Under the pieces are notes generated by a model that was not told where the DNA came from, searched no databases, and saw nothing but the letters and a program-made list of their open reading frames with translations. From Eubacterium sp. (GTDB lineage: Bacteria > Bacillota > Clostridia > Lachnospirales > Lachnospiraceae), in NCBI GenBank assembly GCA_017459675.1, contig JAFUCM010000002.1, positions 1-34,263 on the forward strand: a stretch of 34,263 nucleotides of DNA. The letters run 5' to 3'. How positions within the stretch are numbered: position 1 is the first letter of the stretch; each line of letters begins with the position of its first letter. This document shows, one piece after another, positions 1 through 7,809 of the stretch. The translations under genes were made by a program, and so were the position numbers.

Positions 1-15
1 AAGAAAAGAGCAGAA

Positions 16-51
16 CAAGGGCAAGGAAAACGAAAGAATTCCTTGCCCTTG
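16..51 (-). terminator. Hairpin, probable terminator downstream of tsaE
   Basis: A perfect 13-bp stem pairs 16-28 with 39-51 around a 10-nt loop. Read on the minus strand, the direction of tsaE, it is followed by a T-rich run (positions 15 to 1). This suits an intrinsic terminator for the tsaE transcript. On the plus strand no T-run follows, so it is probably one-directional. The hairpin lies about 140 bp past the tsaE stop, beyond the tandem repeat. Confidence 0.55.
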
Positions 52-66
52 AGATTTATGTTGCCC

Positions 67-129
67 CTACTAACAGACCCTACTAATGAACCCCACTAAC
101 AGACCCTACTAAAGGCAGACCCTACTAAA
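67..129. repeat. 13-bp tandem repeat, about 4.7 copies
   Basis: Units begin at 67, 80, 93, 106 and 122 and share the core CTACTAACAGACC with a few substitutions. The fourth unit carries a 3-bp insertion and the last is partial. On the minus strand the unit reads as repeated TTAGTAGGGTCTG. It sits between the tsaE stop and the hairpin at 16-51. There is no spacer diversity and no cas gene, so it is not CRISPR. It looks like a short VNTR in a 3' untranslated region. Confidence 0.75.
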
Positions 130-191
130 CTTTGAATACCCTATTTTTATACGCGCGACCGGAGCTGAGGGGTGCGGCCGGTCTTATTTTG

Positions 192-611
192 TTACTCTAC
201 AACAATATCCCGTGCATTTCCTTCTTCACCCTTCACCCGTGTGATCCGGATCCGCACGGCATCTGCCGGTATCAGTTCATCGATCAGTTCCGCCCACTCC
301 ACGAGGGTGACGCCGTTCCCGTAGAAACAGTCTTCATAGCCGATCTCATCCATTTCTTCAGGCTCCGCGATGCGGTAGACATCAAAATGATAGAGCGGCA
401 GCCGCCCGCTCTCGTAGGTCTGGAGGATGGTAAATGTCGGACTGTTTACGATCTCTGTGACGCCCAGTCCTTCTGCAAATCCTTTCGCAAATACGGTCTT
501 GCCGGCACCGAGGTCTCCGTCAAGTGTGTAAATCTGTCCCGGCAGGGCTTCCTGCCCCATCTTCACGCCCAGTTCGTAAGTCTCGTCCGGGCTTTCTGTT
601 CTGTAGTTCAT
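192..611 (-). CDS. tsaE: TsaE, tRNA t6A synthesis ATPase
   Basis: This 139-residue protein matches the small TsaE (YjeE/YdiB) ATPase family, which works with TsaB and TsaD in making the t6A37 modification of ANN-decoding tRNAs. The Walker A motif GDLGAGKT is at residues 32-39. The family blocks NSPTF (about 56-60), HFDVYR (75-80) and EWAE (105-108) are all present, and the length is normal. The ATG at 611 has an AGGAA ribosome site about 10 nt upstream. tsaB is often the next gene in relatives, but the 190 bp downstream here hold only a repeat and a hairpin, so tsaE seems to be the last gene of its transcript. Confidence 0.93.
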   Translation of the reverse strand: MNYRTESPDETYELGVKMGQEALPGQIYTLDGDLGAGKTVFAKGFAEGLGVTEIVNSPTFTILQTYESGRLPLYHFDVYRIAEPEEMDEIGYEDCFYGNGVTLVEWAELIDELIPADAVRIRITRVKGEEGNARDIVVE

Positions 612-754
612 GAATTCGTATTTCCTGTCTGTATTGTAGATTTTTTATATTTGTTATGCAGATGATTTCATCGTCTGTTTTGCAAATGCACATAGTGGTC
701 TGCTGTGCAGCTTCCATAGCAGCGCAGAACTCCTCATCTTCACCGAAGCAACGG

Positions 755-783
755 TTGCGACTTTTTCGCCGATTCGTTATACT
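755..783 (+). promoter_or_regulatory. Sigma-A promoter for the cyclophilin gene
   Basis: A -35 box TTGCGA (755-760) and a -10 box TATACT (778-783) are separated by 17 bp. The implied leader before the ATG at 885 is about 95 nt. The leader holds two direct copies of TTGATGTACTT, at 792-802 and 846-856, spaced 54 bp apart. Confidence 0.6.
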
Positions 784-884
784 ATATGAAATTGATGTAC
801 TTGGCAAGAAAAAGTTGCATTCCATATGCAAACATTCTGTACAAGTTGATGTACTTCCAGCAAAGCATAAAAGGAGAAACACAA

Positions 885-1403
885 ATGGCAAATCCAGTTG
901 TAACAATTACCATGGCTAACGGCGATGTCATGAAGGCAGAGCTTTATCCGGAGGTTGCTCCGATCACCGTTAATAATTTCATCAGCCTGATCAAGAAGAA
1001 TTTCTATGACGGCCTGACCTTCCACCGCATTATCCCGGGATTTATGATCCAGGGCGGCGACCCGGAAGGCATCGGCATCGGCGGACCGGGCTACAGCATC
1101 AAGGGTGAATTTACCATGAACGGCGTGCCGAATGATCTCGCACATACCGAGGGCGTTCTCTCCATGGCGCGCGCAATGGACCCGAACTCAGCCGGCAGCC
1201 AGTTCTTCATCATGCACAAGACCTCTCCGCATCTGGACGGCCAGTACGCGGCCTTCGGCAAGGTCATCGAAGGTCTTGAGGTTGTCGACAAGATCGCACA
1301 GACACCGACCAACTACCAGGATGCGCCGCTTGAGCCGGTTGTCATCGCAACCATGACCGTCGATACCTTCGGCGTTGATTATCCGGAACCGGAAACCAGG
1401 TAA
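885..1403 (+). CDS. Cyclophilin-type peptidyl-prolyl cis-trans isomerase
   Basis: This 172-residue single-domain cyclophilin catalyses proline isomerisation during protein folding. It has no signal peptide or membrane segment, so it is probably cytoplasmic. Family blocks visible include FHRIIPGFMIQGGDP (catalytic Arg in FHRxIPGF), a segment ending LSMARAMDPNSAGSQFFI, and HLDGQYAAFGKVIEG. I chose ATG 885 because AAAAGGAG lies 7-8 nt upstream; a longer reading from 786 would add 33 unconserved residues and has no ribosome site. The gene has its own promoter. Its transcript probably ends in the repeat hairpin at 1417-1443, which is followed by five T residues. Confidence 0.93.
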   Translation: MANPVVTITMANGDVMKAELYPEVAPITVNNFISLIKKNFYDGLTFHRIIPGFMIQGGDPEGIGIGGPGYSIKGEFTMNGVPNDLAHTEGVLSMARAMDPNSAGSQFFIMHKTSPHLDGQYAAFGKVIEGLEVVDKIAQTPTNYQDAPLEPVVIATMTVDTFGVDYPEPETR

Positions 1404-1416
1404 TGATACCGGCGGA

Positions 1417-1568
1417 GGAGACAGGGGACGGTTCTCTGTCTCCTTTTTAGTCACACATTATAAACGCTCGAAACAGGATGCCGTTTTCCAGAGCAGCGAA
1501 TTCTACCTGAGCTGCGCGGAAACGGCATCCTGCTGCATGGAAGAGACAGAGAACCGTCCCCTGTCTCC
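1417..1568. repeat. REPIN-like element: two inverted REP copies with a nested hairpin
   Basis: Two 27-nt palindromic copies face each other: 1417-1443 starts GGAGACAG and ends CTGTCTCC, and 1542-1568 is its reverse complement apart from the first base. Between them a second inverted repeat (CAGGATGCCGTTTTCC at 1474-1489 against GGAAACGGCATCCTG at 1518-1532) makes the whole 152 bp foldable into one long hairpin. The layout is that of REPIN elements mobilised in trans by REP-associated tyrosine transposases, but no such transposase is in this window. The left copy is followed by TTTTT, so it can also terminate cyclophilin transcription. A third, single copy lies at 22123-22149. Confidence 0.85.
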
Positions 1569-1593
1569 AATTACGGAACAATCCGCGGTATTA

Positions 1594-2250
1594 TCAACCA
1601 ATCATAATCTTCCCTTCTGCCTCGGCGTACCAGACTTCGCCGGATTCTTCGACTGCAATCCGTCCTGCGGAGGCTTCGGCCAGCTGTTTGTTCAGCCGGC
1701 CTATCTGGTCCGGCGGAACGATCAGGTCGAATACGACAGAGGCCTCATAAAGTGTATCGAGCACCGGGATCTGCAGTTCATTGAATAAATACTGCAGTTT
1801 GCCGATCTCGGCATAATCCGCCCGGACCACCCCGCGTGTTCCGGGCTTTTTCTCTATGATCAGGCTGTTGTCCAGCGCGGCCTGTGCGGCCGCCGTGTAG
1901 CAGCGCACCAGCCCGCCGGTTCCGAGCAGGGTGCCGCCAAAATACCGCGTGACCACCACGATTGTATTGGCCAGGCCGCGGCCGGTCAGCACCTCGAGCA
2001 TCGGCTTGCCCGCGGTTCCCTGCGGCTCGCCGTCATCTGCGGCCCGCATCAGTTTTCCGTCGGCGCCGATCACATAGGCAAAGCAGTGATGCCGCGCATC
2101 GTAGTATTTTTTGCGGATTCCTTCCACAAATGCCGCTGCCTGTTCCTCGTCCGTCACCTGCGCAGCCTCACCGATGAAACGGGACTTCTTCTCGACCACT
2201 TCTCCGGAGCCGCCCCGGTATATTGTAAAGTAAGCGTTTTTATCGCTCAT
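1594..2250 (-). CDS. YigZ/IMPACT family protein
   Basis: This 218-residue protein belongs to the UPF0029/IMPACT (YigZ, YvyE) family. The N-terminal Impact domain shows the family blocks KSRFIGEA, DDGEPQGTAGKPML and VVTRYFGGTLLGTGGLVRCY (about residues 22-120). The rest corresponds to the DUF1949 C-terminal domain. Length is normal for a bacterial member. Eukaryotic IMPACT regulates the Gcn2 pathway; the bacterial role is not firmly known, so no specific function is claimed. The ATG at 2250 follows AAGGAGAG. The gene is divergent from the penicillin-binding protein gene, with 81 bp shared between them. Confidence 0.88.
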   Translation of the reverse strand: MSDKNAYFTIYRGGSGEVVEKKSRFIGEAAQVTDEEQAAAFVEGIRKKYYDARHHCFAYVIGADGKLMRAADDGEPQGTAGKPMLEVLTGRGLANTIVVVTRYFGGTLLGTGGLVRCYTAAAQAALDNSLIIEKKPGTRGVVRADYAEIGKLQYLFNELQIPVLDTLYEASVVFDLIVPPDQIGRLNKQLAEASAGRIAVEESGEVWYAEAEGKIMIG

Positions 2251-2266
2251 TCCTGTTATCTCTCCT

Positions 2267-2313
2267 TTGCTATACTCTGTAAACTATGATATAATAATCC
2301 GATGTAGTTTACA
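2267..2313 (+). promoter_or_regulatory. Promoter of the class A PBP gene, with a flanking inverted repeat
   Basis: A -35 TTGCTA (2267-2272) and a consensus -10 TATAAT (2290-2295) are 17 bp apart. The -10 box is bracketed by a perfect 9-bp inverted repeat, TGTAAACTA (2278-2286) and TAGTTTACA (2305-2313), with 18 bp between the arms. The left arm starts upstream of the transcription start, so a DNA-binding operator is more likely than an RNA hairpin. The regulator is unknown. Confidence 0.5.
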
Positions 2314-2331
2314 ACCACAGGAGTAACCGAT

Positions 2332-4788
2332 ATGGATTTTACACGTGACGGTATCGAACAACAGAGAAATGAGCTGCAGGCCTCCGCGTCGATGGCCGGC
2401 AACCGGGTCGGCGTCAATCTTCTGCGCCTTCTGGTGCTTGCCCTGGTGGTCATTGCAGTTACTTCTATTTTCCTGATCCGCGGCGCCTACCAGGGAATTC
2501 TGGACGGCTCACCGGAGATCTCGGATGTCAACATCATGCCGGCCGGTTTCGCGACGTTCGTCTATGATTCAGACGGCAAGGAGATCCAGAAGCTGAGTTC
2601 CGCATCCGGCAACCGTATTTCTGTCTCGATTTCGGAGATCCCGCTCAATATGCAGCATGCGATTGTCGCAATCGAGGATTCCCGTTTCTACGAACACAAC
2701 GGCGTTGATCCCCGCGGCATGGTCCGCGCGGCATTTGTCGCGATTCAGACCGGATTTTCCCGGACAGAGGGTGCAAGTACCATTACCCAGCAGCTTCTGA
2801 AGAACAACGTCTTCACGGATTTCACGACTGAGACCCGCATGGAGCGGATCAAACGTAAATTCCAGGAGCAGTATCTGGCGATCGAACTGGAGAAGAGTCT
2901 GGCGGAGGAAGGCCGCAATCCGAAGGACGTCATTCTTGAGAACTATCTCAACACCGTCAACTTCGGCGCCGGTTCTTACGGAATCCAGACCGCTTCCATG
3001 GAGTATTTCGGAAAACCGTGTACAGACCTGACGCTCTCTGAATGTGCCGTACTTGCGGCGATTCCGCAGAACCCGAGTAAATACAACCCGGTGCGTCATC
3101 CGGAATACAATGCTGAGCGTGCGGAGACGGTCCTGACCTACATGATGAATCAGGGCTACATCACCGAGGAAGAATACAAGACCGCCATGGCGGACAATGT
3201 CTATGAGCGGATTCAGGAACACGCGGATTCCGGCGAGAGCAATGAAGATGTCTATTCTTACTTCATCGACGAGCTGGTCAACCGTGTCAAGACGGACCTG
3301 ATTAACCAGAAGGGCTACACGGAGGTTCAGGCAAATAACGCGATCTTCAGCGGCGGTCTGCAGATTTACACAACGCAGGACCCGAAGATCCAGAAGATCA
3401 TGGACGATGAGTTTACCAATTCCGCGAATTTCCCGGAACTCTCGACCATCGCACTGGACTGGGCGCTGACCATCAAGGAACCGAACGGCAATCTGGTCAA
3501 CTACAGCCGCGAGATGCTGCAGCTGTTTTTCCGTGAGACAGACGACAAGTTCGACCTGCTCTTTGATTCCGAGGAGGAGGCACAGAGCTACGTCGACCGC
3601 TACAAAGAGGAAGTGATCGGCGCCGGTGATGAGATTGTCGGTGAGCGCATCAGCTTCATCCCGCAGCCGCAGGCTGCGATGGCCGTGATCGACCAGAAGA
3701 CCGGCTTTGTCAAAGGCATCGTCGGCGGACGCGGTGAGAAGACTGCATCCCTGACGCTGAACCGCGCGACGGATTCCTTCCGGCAGCCGGGTTCCACCTT
3801 TAAGACGCTGTCAACCTACGGACCCGCACTGGACAAGCATTTTATTACGCTGGCGACGACGGTCAAGGATGAACCTTATGAGTACGAGAGCGGACAGCCG
3901 GTCAAGAATGCGGATGAATCCTACCACGGCACTGTGACCGTCCGCAAGGCGATCGAGAATTCCTACAATGTCGTCGCGGTCAAGATCCTGACAGAGATCA
4001 CGCCGCAGACCGGTATGGATTACCTGCAGCGCCTCGGATTTACACGACTGATTGATGATCCGGCATGGGATGTCATCCAGCCGCTGGCACTGGGCGGTAT
4101 CACAAATGGTGTCAGCACCCTGGAGCTGACCGCTGCCTATGCATGCATCGCGAACAGCGGCGACTACATCGAGCCGATGTTCTACACAAAGGTCACAGAC
4201 CACGAGGGCAATGTCCTTCTGGAGACCACACCGCTGACAACCCACGTGTTCAAGGACAGCACCGCTTATCTGCTGACCAGCGCGATGGAGGATGTCGTCA
4301 AGAGCGGTACCGGACAGCAGTTTGGCTTTGAAAATATGCACGTCGCCGGAAAGACCGGTACGACAAACGCATACCGCGACCTCGTATTTGCCGGCTTCAC
4401 ACCGTATTATACAGCTGCCATCTGGGCCGGCTGTGACGTAACGGTTGAACTGCCTGTCGAATACAGACATTTCCACGAAACACTTTGGCACAATATCATG
4501 CAGCGCATTCACAGTGACCTGAAGCTCGGCGACAAGGAATTTGAAAAGCCTGCCTCTGTCGAGGAAGTCACCGTCTGCGCAACCACAGGCATGCTGCCGG
4601 GAAGCATCTGCCCGACTGCAACCGAGTACTTCGAGACCGGCACCGCGCCGACCTCACGCTGTACCCAGCACGTCTACGTCCCGCCGACACCGGCGCCGCA
4701 GCGTCACTACGAAGAATCTGAAGAAGATAACTCCAGTGACGAGGCGCGTAAAGAGGAGTCTGACGAGGACTACGATGAGGATGAATAA
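2332..4788 (+). CDS. Class A penicillin-binding protein (PBP1A family)
   Basis: This 818-residue bifunctional peptidoglycan synthase polymerises lipid II (glycosyltransferase) and cross-links stem peptides (transpeptidase) on the outer face of the membrane. A cytoplasmic stretch is followed by one membrane anchor at about residues 32-50. The GT51 domain has catalytic Glu115 in EDSRFYEHNG and the block GASTITQQLLKN. The transpeptidase has the SxxK motif (Ser488 to Lys491 in QPGSTFK), SxN (SYN, 544-546) and KTGT (674-677). The C-terminus ends in a proline-rich stretch and a strongly acidic Glu/Asp/Ser tail of about 35 residues, probably disordered. ATG 2332 follows an AGGAG site. The gene ends at a strong bidirectional terminator shared with hprK. 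Confidence 0.95.
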   Translation: MDFTRDGIEQQRNELQASASMAGNRVGVNLLRLLVLALVVIAVTSIFLIRGAYQGILDGSPEISDVNIMPAGFATFVYDSDGKEIQKLSSASGNRISVSISEIPLNMQHAIVAIEDSRFYEHNGVDPRGMVRAAFVAIQTGFSRTEGASTITQQLLKNNVFTDFTTETRMERIKRKFQEQYLAIELEKSLAEEGRNPKDVILENYLNTVNFGAGSYGIQTASMEYFGKPCTDLTLSECAVLAAIPQNPSKYNPVRHPEYNAERAETVLTYMMNQGYITEEEYKTAMADNVYERIQEHADSGESNEDVYSYFIDELVNRVKTDLINQKGYTEVQANNAIFSGGLQIYTTQDPKIQKIMDDEFTNSANFPELSTIALDWALTIKEPNGNLVNYSREMLQLFFRETDDKFDLLFDSEEEAQSYVDRYKEEVIGAGDEIVGERISFIPQPQAAMAVIDQKTGFVKGIVGGRGEKTASLTLNRATDSFRQPGSTFKTLSTYGPALDKHFITLATTVKDEPYEYESGQPVKNADESYHGTVTVRKAIENSYNVVAVKILTEITPQTGMDYLQRLGFTRLIDDPAWDVIQPLALGGITNGVSTLELTAAYACIANSGDYIEPMFYTKVTDHEGNVLLETTPLTTHVFKDSTAYLLTSAMEDVVKSGTGQQFGFENMHVAGKTGTTNAYRDLVFAGFTPYYTAAIWAGCDVTVELPVEYRHFHETLWHNIMQRIHSDLKLGDKEFEKPASVEEVTVCATTGMLPGSICPTATEYFETGTAPTSRCTQHVYVPPTPAPQRHYEESEEDNSSDEARKEESDEDYDEDE

Positions 4789-4794
4789 ACGCAA

Positions 4795-4836
4795 CAAAAA
4801 ATGGGCGGTACGGAAAATTCCGTACCGCCCGTTTTT
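4795..4836. terminator. Bidirectional terminator between the PBP gene and hprK
   Basis: A GC-rich near-perfect palindrome at 4803-4830 (arms GGGCGGTACGGAA and TTCCGTACCGCCC) has an A-run on its left and a T-run on its right. It therefore has the form of an intrinsic terminator on both strands, serving the PBP gene on plus and the ftsH-uvrC-hprK run on minus. Confidence 0.9.
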
Positions 4837-4840
4837 AATC

Positions 4841-5776
4841 TTATCTTCTCTTCTGCGCCAGACTCTCCTGTACACGCCGGTACAGCTCGTGCGCCGCGTT
4901 GTATCCCATCTTTTTCTGACGGTGGTTGATGGCCGCCGTCTCAACGATAATCGCCAGGTTCCGTCCGGGACGGATCGGAAGTGCATGGCTGGTAATTTTA
5001 TTTCCCAGAAATTCTGTGTATTCCTCTTCCATGCCGAGGCGGTCGTATTCTTTATCCGGATTGTATTCCTCCAGCTTGATGACGAGGTCGATGGAGTGTG
5101 TTTTTTCGACGCTCTGTACACCGAACAGGGTTTTGACGTCGATGATGCCGATGCCGCGCAGTTCGATGAAATGCCGGGTAATATCCGGCGCCGTCCCGAC
5201 GAGTGTGATATCACTCACACGGCTGATCTCGACGACGTCATCGCTGACGAGACGGTGTCCGCGCTTGACCAGCTCCAGCGCCGTCTCACTCTTACCGATG
5301 CCGCTCTCACCCATGATCAGGATGCCTTCACCGTAGACGTCGATCAGCACGCCGTGGATGGAGATGCTCGGCGCCAGCTGTACATTCAGCCATCTGGTAA
5401 TCTCTGCCGTGAAGGGGGATGTCTGCCGCTCGGTTGCGAACGTCGGAACCTGATATTTTCTGGCCAGATCCAGCAGCTCCTGGTCCGGCTCAATCTGTGT
5501 CGTAAAGACCACGCACGGGACATCTTTGGAAATGAAATCCTCGTAGGCGCGCGTGCGCTCTTCTTCTGTCTTCTGCATCAGATAAGTGTACTCGACGTAT
5601 CCGATAATCTGCACGCGGCGGTTCATGAAGTGCTCAAAGTATCCCGCCAGCTGCAAGGCCGGCCGGTTGATTTCCGGGATTGTAATATAACGGTCCTCCA
5701 GATCAATTTCCGGCGTGCAGTATTTCAGTTTCATCTGCTCCATCAGATTGGTCAGTGTGACGATCTTTTCTTTCAT
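4841..5776 (-). CDS. hprK: HPr kinase/phosphorylase
   Basis: This 311-residue protein phosphorylates HPr on Ser46 and reverses it, setting carbon catabolite repression in Firmicutes. The N-terminal domain covers about residues 1-130. The C-terminal kinase domain has Walker A GESGIGKS (156-163), an upstream conserved His in IHGVLIDVYG (141) and the family signature IELRGIGIIDVKTLFG (205-219). Length is typical. ATG 5776 follows AAGGGGGAAGG. It lies 74 bp after uvrC and is the last gene of the run; the terminator starts just past its stop. ptsH is not in the window. Confidence 0.96.
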   Translation of the reverse strand: MKEKIVTLTNLMEQMKLKYCTPEIDLEDRYITIPEINRPALQLAGYFEHFMNRRVQIIGYVEYTYLMQKTEEERTRAYEDFISKDVPCVVFTTQIEPDQELLDLARKYQVPTFATERQTSPFTAEITRWLNVQLAPSISIHGVLIDVYGEGILIMGESGIGKSETALELVKRGHRLVSDDVVEISRVSDITLVGTAPDITRHFIELRGIGIIDVKTLFGVQSVEKTHSIDLVIKLEEYNPDKEYDRLGMEEEYTEFLGNKITSHALPIRPGRNLAIIVETAAINHRQKKMGYNAAHELYRRVQESLAQKRR

Positions 5777-5850
5777 TGGATACCTTCCCCCTTGCCATCG
5801 CTTTTATACCGCCGTTTCCGGCGCTGTACCAATGCTTTTTACAATGCATT

Positions 5851-7809
5851 TCATGATTCGTTTTGATTCTGGTGAAAATATGCATGGACACTCTCTGCCG
5901 CCTTCTCATTCATTGACGGCAGATTTTTCAGTGTTTCAATGTCTGCATTTCTGATTTCGTCCAGATTCTGGAAGTGTTTCATCAGTTCCCGGCGTCTTGC
6001 CGGTCCCACCTGCGGAATGTCATCGAGCACGGAATGCACCTGTTCTTTGCTGCGCAGCAGCCTGTGGTACTCGATGGCAAAGCGGTGTGCCTCGTCCTGA
6101 ATGCGGGTGATCAGATGGAATCCCGCGCCGGACGTATCAATCGGGATTTCCTCATTTTCAAAATACAGGCCGCGTGTGCGGTGCCGGTCGTCTTTCACCA
6201 TGCCGCAGACCGGAATATCCAGGCCCAGCTTGCCGAGTACATCGAGTGCGATGTTGACCTGTCCCTTTCCGCCGTCCATCATGATCAGATCCGGCAGGCG
6301 GTCAAATCCGCTCTCCTCGCGGATGCCGCGCTCGAAGCGGCGGGTCAGCACTTCTTCCATGCTCGCATAGTCATTCGGCCCCTCCACCGATTTGATGCGG
6401 AATTTCCTGTAATCTGCCTTCTTCGGCCGGCCTTTCTCATAGACGACCATGGAGCCGACGGACTGAAATCCGCTGATATTTGAAATATCATACGCCTCGA
6501 TGCGCTCGGGCGGCTCGATCTCCAGAAGAGCGCCGATCTCTTTGACGGCTCCGATCGTGCGGCCGATTTCCCGCTTGAGACGTTCCCGGTCCTGCGAGAG
6601 CAGGATCTGCGCGTTCCGCGCGGCCAGTTCAACGAGTTTCTCCTTCTTTCCTTTCTGCGGCGTGCGCACATAGACGCGCTTTCCGCGCTTCGCCGTCAGC
6701 CATTCTTCGATGATCTGTGCCTCTTCCACGACGTCGGAGAGCATCAGTTCCTTCGGAATAAACGGTGTGCCGGCGTAGTACTGCTTCAGAAAACTCTGCA
6801 GAACCGCGCCGCGGTCATCGCCGTCTGTCGCTTTCAGATAGAAATGATCCCGCCCGATGAGCTTGCCGTCCCGCACGAAGAAGACCTGTACAATTGCGTC
6901 CTCGCCTTCCATGGCGAGTCCGAGGACGTCCTGGTCATCGCCGCTGCTGTTGGTCATCTTCTGATGTTCCATGACCTTCCGCACACTGGCGATCAGGTCG
7001 CGGTAAGATGCCGCTTTTTCAAAATTCAGTTCCTCCGATGCCTGCTGCATCTGTTCGGTCAGCCGTTTGATCTCCTCGCCGGGACTGCCGTTCAGGAAGG
7101 AAATTGCCTGCTGCAGGGATGTCTGATAATCTTCTTCGGAGATCCATCCCTGGCAGGGTGCCTTGCACTGGTGTATGTGGTAGTACAGGCAGGGCCGCTC
7201 CCGTCCGATCTCTTTGGGCAGATTCCGGTTGCAGGACCGCAGATGATACAGCTTCCGGACCAGATCAATGGTTTCCTTGACGGCGGTCGCGTTCGGATAA
7301 GGTCCGAAATACCGCGCCTTGTCCTTGCGCATGTGATGCGCATACAGCACGCGCGGATAGGCGTCCTGCACGGTCACCTTGATGAACGGGTAGGCCTTGT
7401 CGTCCATCAGCATCGTGTTGTACTTCGGCCGGTATTCCTTGATCAGATTGCACTCCAGCACAAGTGCTTCCACCTCGGAGTCCGTCACGATGTATTCAAA
7501 TCGCGCAACCTGCGGCACCATGCTGTAGATCTTCAGACGCTTGTTGCGGCTGTTCGAGAAATACTGCCGCACGCGGTTCCGCAGGCTGACTGCCTTGCCG
7601 ACATACATCACCACATCCCGCGCGTCGTACATGAGGTAGACGCCGGGCTTTGCGGGGAGCTTCTTCAGCTCCTCTTTGATGTCAAAGTGCGGGTGTTCCG
7701 GGTTCTGCGCCTGCTCCGTCTGCTGCTCCGTCTGCGGCTGCAGGTTCTGCTGCGCCGGATCGTTCTTCAATTGCTTTGACTGATTCTGCTTCTGCTTCTC
7801 CTGCTTCAT
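5851..7809 (-). CDS. uvrC: UvrC, excinuclease ABC subunit C
   Basis: This 652-residue protein makes the dual incisions in nucleotide excision repair with UvrA and UvrB. The GIY-YIG nuclease is at about residues 53-90 (PGVYLM, VMYVGKA). A cysteine set C193, C207, C215, C219 fits the UvrC iron-sulfur site. The UVR motif that contacts UvrB is near 245-280, the RNase H-like nuclease follows (AYDISNISG region), and a helix-hairpin-helix closes the protein. The first 42 residues are a Gln/Glu/Asn-rich extension absent from typical UvrC, which starts near [11 protein letters not shown]. There is no ATG, GTG or TTG between the end of ftsH and the conserved domain, so translation must begin inside ftsH, giving a 128-bp overlap. 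Confidence 0.95.
   Translation of the reverse strand: MKQEKQKQNQSKQLKNDPAQQNLQPQTEQQTEQAQNPEHPHFDIKEELKKLPAKPGVYLMYDARDVVMYVGKAVSLRNRVRQYFSNSRNKRLKIYSMVPQVARFEYIVTDSEVEALVLECNLIKEYRPKYNTMLMDDKAYPFIKVTVQDAYPRVLYAHHMRKDKARYFGPYPNATAVKETIDLVRKLYHLRSCNRNLPKEIGRERPCLYYHIHQCKAPCQGWISEEDYQTSLQQAISFLNGSPGEEIKRLTEQMQQASEELNFEKAASYRDLIASVRKVMEHQKMTNSSGDDQDVLGLAMEGEDAIVQVFFVRDGKLIGRDHFYLKATDGDDRGAVLQSFLKQYYAGTPFIPKELMLSDVVEEAQIIEEWLTAKRGKRVYVRTPQKGKKEKLVELAARNAQILLSQDRERLKREIGRTIGAVKEIGALLEIEPPERIEAYDISNISGFQSVGSMVVYEKGRPKKADYRKFRIKSVEGPNDYASMEEVLTRRFERGIREESGFDRLPDLIMMDGGKGQVNIALDVLGKLGLDIPVCGMVKDDRHRTRGLYFENEEIPIDTSGAGFHLITRIQDEAHRFAIEYHRLLRSKEQVHSVLDDIPQVGPARRRELMKHFQNLDEIRNADIETLKNLPSMNEKAAESVHAYFHQNQNES

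Noticed and set aside
67..129. Possible CRISPR array
   Set aside because: Units are adjacent 13-mers with no unique spacers and there is no cas gene.
132..665. A 177-residue plus-strand frame over tsaE
   Set aside because: Antisense to tsaE, with no ribosome site and no family features.
612..700. Promoter for tsaE
   Set aside because: TACAAT and TATAAA boxes are present but neither has a convincing -35 partner.
4541..5866. A 441-residue plus-strand open frame
   Set aside because: It covers the PBP end and runs antisense to hprK, whose motifs are unmistakable; the translation has no family features.
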